Source: Amyloporia xantha
Lineage: Eukaryota > Basidiomycota > Agaricomycetes > Polyporales > Adustoporiaceae
Reading direction: 5' to 3'
DNA: 64,000 bases
NCBI GenBank assembly: GCA_036971615.1
Contig: JAYKKR010000003.1
Coordinates: forward strand, 1,426,001 to 1,490,000
Part shown: positions 55,060 to 64,000 of the stretch, piece by piece
How the letters are laid out: each line of letters begins with the position of its first letter
How positions within the stretch are numbered: the first letter of the stretch is position 1
The notes under the pieces: generated by a model
What the model saw: the letters and a program-made list of their open reading frames with translations, nothing else
Told to the model about the DNA's origin: nothing
Databases searched by the model: none
Program-made: the position numbers and the translations under genes

Positions 55060-57981
55060 ATGTCTTCATCACCACAACGTGCTCAGGGTACGCTTCTCCT
55101 GGCCTCATCGGTGACGGTCCACTGACTGTCTGGTTTCAGAAACCCCTGAGAATCAGGCCCCGCAATCCTTTTTCGGGACTCTAGTGAGCCGCGTTCAAAA
55201 TGCCACAAGCGGCATGTTTGGATTCGGAAGCTCCCATGGCTCGAATGAGCCTCCCGTCTTGACCCAGGATTTGGAGGACGCCACTGCCAGTTCTGAGGAT
55301 GAGAGCGATTCCTCATCCGAAGGAACTTCATCCCATACTGCTTCTCAAACCGAGATCAGTATGGATGGCTTGGCCATAGCAGAGGAAGTGGACGCATTTA
55401 GTAAGTTGCATTTGTGTCGTGCTCGTTTCGTATCTAATGTTTGGTGACAGCCGGGCCACCTCCACCGAGCCCTGATGGCTCCACGGTTTCAGTCTACGGC
55501 TCATCCAGACATTCCTCCCCCGCCTCCCCCGCCTCCCCCGAAGTGGCACCGAGCCATGGTCCAGGTAGATTCCTCTTTCTATATACATACGAACAAGTTG
55601 CTGATATAAATATGCTAGTTCGATCACACGGTTCTCACAGCTCGACGGTCACAATGCGCGGCTCTCCAGCACCCGTTGGCCGCGTTCGGCCCTCGCGTGA
55701 CGAGCAAGCTTCTTCCAGTCATCAGTGGGCTCCTGGATATGCTTCTGGGGCACGTAGGCGGCGTATCGTAACCCCCCCTCCATTGGCACCGCGTACGATC
55801 TCACTATTGCTCCTTCCTCGCTATTGCCTGACTTGCATATACAGCACCTCTTCCACCGGTCAACCCCGCACCCGCTGGAGCCCGATCGCGCCCTCTCCAA
55901 CGACAGGGTGCCTTTTACGGGAACGATCACCCCGATATCTTCTACCACCCACACGCTGGACCGACGCCACAAGGTAAGCCAATAGACCTAAATGTTGTGT
56001 TCCATCATTGAGCAAGTATCTAGGGTTTGTTCCGCTTCAGGCCGGATCATCCAGGGGCAATGTCCAATCGACCTCCCGTACCCCTCATGTTGCGAGCTAC
56101 GCGCAAGCCCCACAGCCGTCTGATCCACGTCGTCGCCGGTCCAGACCTCTCGAGCGACAGGGCGCTTTCTACGGGAATGATCACCCTGAGATCTTCTACC
56201 ATCCACAAGCTGGACCGACGCCACCAGGTAAGCCAATAGACCCAAAATGCTGTGTTCTGTCATTGAGCGAGTATCTAGGGTTTGTTCCGCTTCAGACCAG
56301 ACCGTCCACGGCCAATGCCCCATCGGCTTCCCATGCCCCTCCTGCTGCAACCCACGCGCAAGCCCCGGAGCCGACTCCTCCACGTAATCTCCGGTCCAGA
56401 CCTCTCGAGCGACAGGGCGCTTTCTACGGGAATGATCACCCTGAGATCTTCTACCACCCACGCGCTGGACCGACGCCCCCAGGTAAGCCAACGAACTCAA
56501 ACATTGTGTTCAGTCATTGATCGAGTGTCCAGAGTTCATTCCACCCCAGGCAACACGTGACGTCCCAACGCCCGCCGGTGCCCCTCCTGTTGCCAGCTCC
56601 AGTACTGGCCCTCGCTCTCATGACTTTGGATCATCGAACCCTAACTCGTTGCATCATATCGAACACTTCAGTTATCTGGGTGAGGAAAACTCTTCTCGTG
56701 TCTGCGCTGTCAGGCTGACGAATTGAATTCGCAGATGCATCAATGGCTCCTGCGAATCCTTCTTTTATCGCCGCTCCTGTGGATCCGGACAGGGAAGAAG
56801 AAATCACCGAGATCCAACTGATTAATCTAGTGTTGTCTACGGAACGGGGGCAGGAGCGCGTGTTGCAGCGCTTGCTGGCAATGGGCCTTATTGGTCAGCC
56901 TGATGATGAGCGCGAGCCATCTCCTGAGCAGGCTCCGCCTGGAGAGCGTGGACCATCTCCCCAGCCGGTCTTCACCCGGATAGTGCCCACTGCCCTGTGG
57001 CGGCGGGATCCTGATTGGGAGGGCGGTATGGTCCCCGTGCCAGACGCGCGGCGACCATATCCCCCGACACGAGCCGACGATGGCGCTGACTCTGAAGCGG
57101 GCGACTCAGACATGCAAATCGACAACGCTGCCGAAGCGGGCGACTCAGACATTCAAATTGAGGACGCTGTTGAAGAAGAGCCTGTCAGCTTGGCGACTGC
57201 TCCTCCCTCAAGCCCATCACTGTCAGACAGCTCCCCTGCTCATGGGACTCGCAGCAGGAAACGCGCGCGTGAAGCCGAGGCTGAGGCTGGTCCTTCTACT
57301 GATACTTCTGACACGCGGCCCGCCGTTCGCCCCCGGATGTTCCACTCGGGAACGCTCACAATCGGATCGCCTCCTCTTTCCGCTCTTGCTACCTCCACTC
57401 CGGATCCTGTCCCTCGTAGTCGGGCTCCTTCACCACACTTACGAGATGAAGATTACCTCCCGCTTGACTCCACTACGAGTGTGCCACCGACTCCTGACCT
57501 GATACGGGATGACTCTTCCCGAGCTTCTTCGGCTGGTCCTTCTACACCGCGCGGTAGCCGTCGGAGATCTAACCGAAGAGCTTCGGCCTCGAGAAGTACT
57601 CCGCGGGGATCCGATCCCAGTCCTTCGACTTCGATAAGTGATCCGCAGGTGTCTGATCCAAGTCCTTCGATCTCGAGTAGCATGCCGCAGGTACCTGATC
57701 CCAGTTCTTCGACCTCGAGCAGTACTCCACAGGTGCCTGACTCAACTCCTTCGACCTCGAGCGGTACTCCGCAAGGACCTGACCCCACTCCTTCCACCTC
57801 AAGCAGTAACCCGCAGGTACCTGACGCAGGTCCTTCGACCTCGAGCAGTACTCCGCAGGTACCTGACGCAAGTCCTTCGAGCGACACTGCGTCCGGCTCC
57901 TCTAGAAGAAAACGTCCGCGCCAAGAATCAGATGTCGCTGAACCTCCGTCGAAGAAGAGCAGACGTAGGAGGCGGCACTAG
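55060..57981 (+). CDS. Disordered protein with duplicated exons encoding an ERQGAFYGND module
   Basis: Exon 1 (55060-55087) gives MSSSPQRAQ; exon 2 adds Ser/Glu-rich sequence containing FFGTLVSRVQNATSGMFGFG. The module LQRQGAFYGNDHPDIFYHP is in the exon 55845-55973. Two further exons, 56024-56227 and 56279-56482, each 204 nt, encode GFVPLQ...RSRPLERQGAFYGND plus HPEIFYHP-x-AGPTPP and are separated by a 51-bp intron. Another exon begins at 56533 with the similar EFIPPQ but lacks the module. The last exon (about 56736-57981) encodes REEEITEIQLINLVL, acidic GDSDMQID/GDSDIQIE repeats, a 14-residue PQVPDPSPSTSS-type repeat and a basic KKSRRRRRH C-terminus. No known domain. The basic tail suggests a nuclear protein; function unknown. 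Confidence 0.75.
55974..56482 (+). repeat. Tandem exon-intron duplication, 255-bp unit
   Basis: Two exons of exactly 204 nt and the introns before them are near copies of each other; both introns begin GTAAGCCAATAGACC and end GTATCTAG. The intron at 56483 (GTAAGCCAACGAACTC) and the following EFIPPQ start belong to a third, partial copy. Confidence 0.9.
57590..57886 (+). repeat. 42-bp tandem repeat coding for a 14-residue Ser/Pro motif
   Basis: About seven units of CCGCAGGT(A/G)CCTGA...TCCTTCGACCTCGAGCAGTACT type, translating as TPQVPDPSPSTSSS with variations. The unit length is a multiple of three, so copy-number changes keep frame. Confidence 0.85.
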
Positions 57982-58692
57982 ACCTAGCCTTTCTGAGTTC
58001 CGGGTTTCTTTCATTTCTTTCATTTTTTTCTACTTTTTTCTATTCTCTCTCCGGGATCTGTATCGACCGTCTGTCTGTATCATATCAGTATGCCTATCCT
58101 TCTCTGATCTGTCTGTCTGCTGTCTTTTTCATTTCGCTTCGGGATCTGTATCTGATCGTCTGTCCAGTGTATCGTGCCGTATGCCTATAGTTCTGTGATC
58201 TATCTCCACTATCTTTTCCTCTCGCTCCGCGACCCGCATTTCACCATCTGTATCATATCAATTTGTCCGTAAATTAGTGATGGGTTTGGCTGTTTGTATC
58301 CGATTGCCTAATGCTATAGTTCTGTTCTCATCTACATCCTGTTGATTGATCTCAGTACTGTGTCGACAAAACTGTCAATGTAGACAAGTACAGTATACTA
58401 TGATCGAGGTGGCGTATAAATCTTGTTTGTTACCTAGCTCTGTCTACTAAAGATCAGTTGCATTTAGGGACGTGCTCCAGAATCCGTCTCTTTCATTCGT
58501 AGTCTCCTCCAAAGAAGCAGCTCAGTTTATCAGTGGTGTCCGATATTAATTTGAGTGCTCCGTTGAGAACGCTAACGTTGAAATCGCGAAACAGACAGAC
58601 CGACAAAGGCGAATCTCAGGCTTATCGCGGATTGCCAGCGTATGTATTTCAACTCTAGATCTTGAGATCTTAGACTTCCGAGTACTACAACT
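57982..58692. other. 3' flank with imperfect GATCTGTATC/CTGTCTGT repeats
   Basis: Pyrimidine-rich, containing repeated GGGATCTGTATC(T/G)GA(T/C)CGTCTGTC (near 58051 and 58141) and ATGCCTAT. Presumably the 3' UTR and terminator of the preceding gene plus the promoter of the next. Confidence 0.5.
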
Positions 58693-60026
58693 ATGTCTCT
58701 ACTCATTCTCTCAGCGTCGGATGTTGCGACTGTTACGTCCAAATTCAGTCCCGATGAACTGGCCAATCTCATGGCACAAGTATTTTTCACTTTATCCAAG
58801 TCGAGCTCGACATCATCCGAAATACTTCAACCACATCGTGTTTCCCTCCCTACGAAAAACCATACCTGTTTGTTTATGCCCTCAAGGATCGCTTCTCTAG
58901 GCACTGCTGTCAAGGTAGTGTCCGTTCCTGTCCCCACAGCACCTCAAGCCGTGAAAGAACGCGGATTGCCTGCCAGTACGCTTATTCTAGATGAGCAATC
59001 TGGCAGCGTCAGGGCAATTGTCAATGCAAAACATCTCACCGCCCTGAGGAATGCGGCTGGTATGTGCGGTCAATCCCCGTCCCTTTATCTATCGTTACAG
59101 ATATAACGAACGTCAACATAGTATATGACCTGAATAATATACTCTTCGGTTTCCAGGATCCCTCTTGGCAACACGTCTGCTACTTCGTCCCTCAGTGGCT
59201 CCGCGAAATATCCTGGCAATCGGTGCAGGAGCGCAGATAGCTGCGCATATCTCGCTCTTTCTGAGCTCGTACCAGAGTGTCGATTCGTGCACGATCTTCA
59301 ATCGGTCCATAAACGCCAGACTACAGACGCTGGTTTCCAGCTTGCAGAAAGACTTCCCCCAGGTCCAATTTCATATGGGAATTCTTCCAGTAACGACGGA
59401 TAGCTCTCCGCCGTCGGATGCTCTATCATTTGGCGGCGAGACCATAGACCTGCGAACCGCAGTCCACATCGCCGATATCATCGTCACCGCGACATCCTCC
59501 CTGTCTCCATTCTTCCCCTCTGCTTATGTCAAGTCGGGCACACATCTATGCCTCATCGGTTCATATACTCCGAAGATGTGAGCGATTCTTACCGTACGCT
59601 GGCTGGCCATGTACTGACCGCTTGACACCCCAAACGCGAAGGCACGAAATTGACACTGAGCTTGTAAAGCGTGCAGGCCAAATTGTAGTCGATTCCAGAG
59701 AGGCGTGCTTGGTATGTCCCTCACACCTCAAGAATGCCATGATTCTTACATCCCTATGCCAGACCGAAGCAGGCGAGCTCATCTCTGCGGGCCTCGGACC
59801 CTCCGACCTGACAGAACTGGGCGAGCTTGTGTGTTTCGCAGATCCAGCCGTAAGATCGTGGACGCCGCAGAGTGAGCTCGTGGAGGAAGTCAGGACGGCA
59901 GGTGACGTAACCATCTTCAAATCTGTGGGTGTCGGCGTTCAAGATGTCGCCATCGCATCGGCGGTCGTCAACCGTGCCCATCAGGATGGGATTGGGAAGA
60001 GAGTGGACGATTTCGATGCGGACTGA
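58693..60026 (+). CDS. Ornithine cyclodeaminase/mu-crystallin family protein
   Basis: Four exons: 58693-59059, 59157-59577, 59642-59711 and 59763-60026, all in phase. The protein of ~370 residues starts MSLLILSASDVATV and has HRVSLPTKNHTCLFMPSRIA, the substrate-side Lys of the family in AVKVVSVPVP, then LTALRNAAGSLLATRLL. The NAD(P)-binding motif is ILAIGAGAQIAAH; HIADIIVTATSSLSPFF and KSGTHLCLIGSYTPKMHEID follow. GVGVQDVAIASAVVNRA closes the fold. The family includes ornithine cyclodeaminases, ketimine reductases and alanine dehydrogenase-like enzymes; which reaction this one performs cannot be told. No signal peptide; probably cytosolic. No lesions seen. Confidence 0.88.
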
Positions 60027-60518
60027 GAATGTTAAATATGCTAATGCGTAGATTCATTAAGAGTCGTAGTCCGTATCTCATTATGAACACGCAGTCCCGA
60101 TCGCTATCACTACAGCATGGATACATGGGGAAACAGTAGTAGTCTAGATGTCTATGAGGGAAAAAATACGATAGCAGTCAATCACAATAGCAGCCAGTCA
60201 ACAGATCATAACTCGTGGCAAGGCAGAGCAAGAAGTAGGAGACGGTCATTACAGTACCAGTAAACGTAAAGAAACAATCATCAAGCAGTCTCCCTGGGGG
60301 CGCCTGCGAAGCACCGGGTCGAGCGCATCGGTCCAAAATCAGCAGTCCATCATAACGTAAGTAGCAGAGAAACAGTGGTCGATCCAAGATTAGTCGAGGG
60401 AGAAGGTACCATCATGATCAACGACAAAACAACGAGAGCCTGTAATCAGATGATATCTCGTTAAAGCGTGGCAGTAGAAGAATCGATGGACACCCACACA
60501 TAAATATTCGGAAAGAGT
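60027..60518. other. Intergenic, convergent 3' ends
   Basis: No gene supported between the cyclodeaminase-like gene and the coiled-coil gene. Confidence 0.5.
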
Positions 60519-63299
60519 TCATAGGAGCTTGCCGCCCATTTGTAGCCAATCGTGTCGGAACTCCTCTTGCAACGCTTTCATTTTCATGAACATCTCCACC
60601 GCTCGACGATTCAGGGCTTCCTCGCGATTTCGGAGTTCATCCTCTTTCTTTTGATTTTCGTCTGCTTGCCGCTGCAATTCCCTCTCCTTGTCGCGCAGCT
60701 CATCTTCCTTCTTGCGAGGAGCCCCGGGTTTGCGGCGCTTTTCCTCTTCCCGCCGTCTTGCCTCCTCCTGCTTCTCCTTTCTAGCGATCTCCTGCTCGCG
60801 GTGCTTCAGATCCTCCTCCTTCCGTTTCAGCTCGTCTTCTTTTTTCTTCAAGTCCTCTTCTCGTCGTTTCGCGTCGCCATCCTTGCGACCTGCTTCCGTC
60901 TCTTTCTTCGGCCCATCCTGCTCCGTCTTTTGGGGTACTTGTTGCTTCTTCAAAGCCTCGGGAAAACGGGCCGTGCTGTCTGACCTCTGCCGACTCTCGT
61001 ATTGTCGCCGAGCTTCCTCCTGTTGTTTACGGAACTGGATCAGCTTCTCCTCGTTCAACCTCTCCGTTTCACGAGCTTCCTCCTCGCGCTTCCTCAACAG
61101 CTCACGTTTCCGGGCCTCCTCCATCATTTGTTTGAGTTCCTCTTCCCGATGGCGCGCTTCTTCTTCTTCTCGTTGTTTCTTTTGCTCTTCCAACCGCCGG
61201 GCTTCCTCCTGTTTTCGCTTTGCCTCCTCCTGCTCTTTCTGTTTTGTTTCCTTTTGCTTCGCCTCCTGCTCCTTCTGCCTTGCCTCCTGCGCCTTCTGCC
61301 TGGCGTCCTGCGCCTTCTGCTTGGCCTCCTGCTCTTTCTTCTTCGCCTCCTGCTTCTTGTTGAGCTTCCCTCCCTTGTTTTTCTTTTGCATGTCCTCTTT
61401 CTCTGTCTCCGTTTCGGTCTCGACAACTTTCGTGGCCTGCACTTGGATTTTCTCCGCCTTCGTAGGAGCCAGCTCCTCGGGCGGTGTGCTATCGGACGAC
61501 AGGAGCTGTTCGAGCCCTGCATCGCCGGAAGACATGATCTGCTCCATGCCCTCCTTCATCAATCGCTCTACGTCCTCCGAGTCGAATGCGGAGGCTTCCC
61601 AATCGCTATCGCCCTCATCGGAGGCCACGAGTACCATCTCGTCCAGCGTCGGGGTTCGCTGCGGCGATGGCTGGCTGATAGGAATCTCGGGAGGTATAAT
61701 GGGGTTCCAGGACCGTGAGGGTTGCGCTGCGGGTGGTGGGGGTGGCGGACGGAGGGTATCGCTGCGACCTCTGCCAAGGACACTTGGTGGTCGGAAGGTG
61801 GAATGAATGCTGCTGCGATCGTCATCGAGCGTGAAGGACGACGGGTCGACAACTTGCATGGCGGTAGAGAGCGCCGCACTCGCAGTCCTGGGACCTAGAT
61901 GCGGCGTGAACGTGGAGGCGCGCAGGGCACTGAGCATCGCAGCTGGACCTTGGCTGTCCCGCTGATCAGCAAGTGACTGCTCATAGTACATGGCCGCACT
62001 GAGTGACGGAGTCATGGTTCGTGGGTGTGGTGTGGTTGTAGTGGCGCGCAGTGCGCTCGGTATGCCCGTCGCCATGTAACTGTCGGTCGATGTCCTCTGA
62101 TCAGCGAACGTCTGCTCGTAATGGATGCTCTCCACCGAACGCAGAGAAGTCGGAGCCATGGGGAACGAGCCTGGGGGCTTCGGGGTGGTAGAAAGTGTGC
62201 GGTCGGCTAGGTGATGTGCGTGTGCGAGATGAGGAGGAATTACGGGTCGAAGTTGTGGCGTCTTCCGCACATCATCCTGTCCGAGACCTGCCCTCGCTAT
62301 TGCGGTATGTAGTTGTTTCATGAGGGAATGTTCGATATCGCCGTCATGGACAGAGTCAGTGCTACTGTGCTGTCCAAACATTGCAGCCAGACCCTCAGCC
62401 TGAGAGGAGTTCATCTTAGCATCGCCAGAGAGTCGATCCCCACTTGTCGAACGGTCGATGGACTTCCCATTAGGCTTTGGGCGTGCAGCAGGTTTCGGTC
62501 GGATTGGTTCGTCTGTGGCAGACGCGGTTGGGTGCCATATTTCTGGCATTTGTCTGGATTTCGCTTGTGCGTCGATGTGATGTTGCTTAATTGTACCTGC
62601 AAGTTACATTTAGACCCGCAATGGAGTCAAACGCCATGCAAATTCACCATCATGAGGCGGTGCCCATCCAGCACGAGGCCAAGGTACATTACTCCGCCCA
62701 GTAACTCCCGCCGCCTCATCTTGCCGCTCAGCGTAATTATTTGCGTACCATCCTGACGGAGGCTGGCTCATTTCGCGCACGAGGTCTGCTGCATGGCGAT
62801 AGGCTTGAGTTGCAGGGGGTTCATTGGTGGTGCCACGTCCGCCAGTCCTCGAGGGTCCGGCAACTGGTTCTTCCGACTGCTTGTAGGGAACATCGAACTC
62901 TGTTTGCTGACGTCCGTTGTGCAAGGCAGCCATCAGCATCTGCTGTTCCCGCGCAAGAGACTCAATTTCGGTAGGGTCGACCTGCCCTGCTGCCCACCGG
63001 CGCTCCAGCCGCTCACGCTCAAGCATCGCCTCATATTGTTCTTGCGCGAGTCGCCGGATGTTCGTCATGGCGATCGAGTATTTCTGCGAAGTCATTTCGT
63101 TCATGTGAAGGCTGTGGCTGTCTACAGCGTGATGGATCCAATGGCTGTCCCTTTCCTGGCGCACCTCCTCGACAAGGTGGATAAGTCCGTCTTGTATCTT
63201 ACGCCGGAGCTCGTTCTTCCAGTTGAGATCGGGCTCTATGTCAGGATGGTCGTCGTACCCAGTGCCGCCGCCAGGAAATGCAGTCGCAAGGGTGGACAT
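60519..63299 (-). CDS. Large coiled-coil protein, function unknown
   Basis: It begins MSTLATAFPGGGTGYDDHPD at 63299. The first exon ends near 62650 at WAPPHD, and a ~52-bp intron (GTGAATTTG...CTTGCAG, about 62650-62601) leads to GTIKQHHIDAQAKSRQMPEI; the long second exon stops at 60519. The N-terminal ~140 residues are helical with repeated RRLAQEQYEAMLERERLERR. The middle is Ser/Thr/Pro-rich, with two similar blocks reading SAMYYEQSLADQRDSQ and SIHYEQTFADQRTST. The C-terminal ~300 residues are a Lys/Glu/Arg/Gln coiled coil with short repeats KQKEQEAKQKAQDARQK, ending in EEFRHDWLQMGGKLL. No enzymatic motif. It could be a structural or scaffold protein; this is inference from composition. Confidence 0.75.
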
Positions 63300-64000
63300 T
63301 GCGCGCCGGGACAGAAGGAGAAAAGGAGAAAAAGAGAGAGAGCGAGAGAGAACAAGCGAAGATGAGATATGGTTGGAAGGAGAGATGGAATTCGATGCGG
63401 GAGTCAGCTGCTAGGCGCCCTTGCCTCATGGCGAACACGCTACGCACCGATATACATAGCCTGTGCTGTTCGAGAGCCGCGATTGGGCCGAGAAGACAAT
63501 GAAGGGAACCCTCAGCCTCCATGAATTGATTCAGGCATGATCAGCCCACCATCCCTATCATGTCCACCTGCCAATGAGAAGGATAGTCCTTAGTTCTGGC
63601 ACTTCGAGCCGGACCTTATCGACGCCGCGCGGGGTGATTATCTTCGCAGGAGGAATGGCGCGTCTGCGAAACTTCAGAGTCGAACCATATGTTTTGTATA
63701 TGAGGTTGAGCCGTAGAGTTACAGTAAGTGTACGTATGTACAATATTTGAACTTGAAGTGCTTTTGGCGTTGTTTTGGCGAATTGTATACCTCGGGCGCT
63801 TCTCCAATTTCCACCAGACACGTGCCGCGGTGATCGTGGAGCGTGTCGTAGCTGTCCCGCCCTGTCAATTGAGGGAAACTAATTCAAAGAACAAGTTCTT
63901 GCCACGAACATCCTGCTTTTGAGTTTGAATATCGAAATCAGCTCAGGATTTATTCTGGTATGTGCAGCTGAATACTTTGCTATCATGTAACTAACCGTCT
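63300..64000. other. Upstream region of the coiled-coil gene
   Basis: Directly upstream of its ATG is a purine-rich stretch on the plus strand (GAGAAAAAGAGAGAGAGCGAG, 63329-63352), that is a CT-rich tract on the coding strand, a common fungal promoter feature. No further gene is supported to the window end. Confidence 0.45.

Noticed and set aside
60552..61806. Leu/Phe-rich and Ser/Phe/Cys-rich plus-strand frames looking like membrane proteins
   Set aside because: They are the complement of the Lys/Glu codon-rich coiled coil on the minus strand.

Overview
The window looks like nuclear DNA from a filamentous basidiomycete (Agaricomycetes, plausibly a wood- or litter-decay species). Supporting this: genes are split by many 48-70 bp GT-AG introns; there is a Plavaka-type transposase, a DIRS-like tyrosine-recombinase retrotransposon, QDE-2-type Argonautes, an AA9 lytic polysaccharide monooxygenase and a SigF-type NTF2-like protein. 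No rRNA, CRISPR or convincing tRNA was found. All calls come from reading translations and motifs; no database search was run.

Layout. 1-16.2 kb is transposon territory. It opens with a decayed chimera: part of a Ppo/linoleate diol synthase-like oxygenase gene (1-640) runs into a broken copy of the 3' half of an EDC4-like mRNA-decapping scaffold gene (646-3865), followed by the 3' part of a Plavaka transposase (4491-6283). Next is a DIRS-like retrotransposon on the minus strand (6851-16233) with identical 152-bp terminal direct repeats and gag, RT, RNase H and tyrosine recombinase frames. It is split between RT and RNase H by a 3.5-kb nested element (9301-12815) that is one giant imperfect palindrome with GC-rich minisatellite arms.

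16.2-33.7 kb holds a Baeyer-Villiger-type monooxygenase (+), two tandem Argonautes (-), a second flavin monooxygenase (-) and a SigF-like NTF2 protein (+). The first Argonaute has a one-base frameshift just after its first catalytic Asp; the second reads intact. 33.7-41.5 kb is gene-poor, with one C2H2 zinc-finger gene and a relic of a further Argonaute. 41.7-51.2 kb has an AA9 LPMO, a ZIP zinc transporter with a very long His-rich loop, a third Argonaute that has lost at least three PIWI catalytic residues, and the CFIm25/NUDT21 pre-mRNA cleavage factor.

51.9-64 kb carries two divergently transcribed disordered proteins that share a short aromatic motif (one expanded by exact exon duplication), an ornithine cyclodeaminase/mu-crystallin family enzyme and a coiled-coil protein.

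The most interesting feature is a birth-and-death cluster of Argonautes within about 30 kb (one intact, one frameshifted, one slicer-dead, one relic), lying beside a recently inserted retrotransposon that contains a long inverted repeat able, if transcribed, to form a hairpin RNA. A functional link between the two is inference only.
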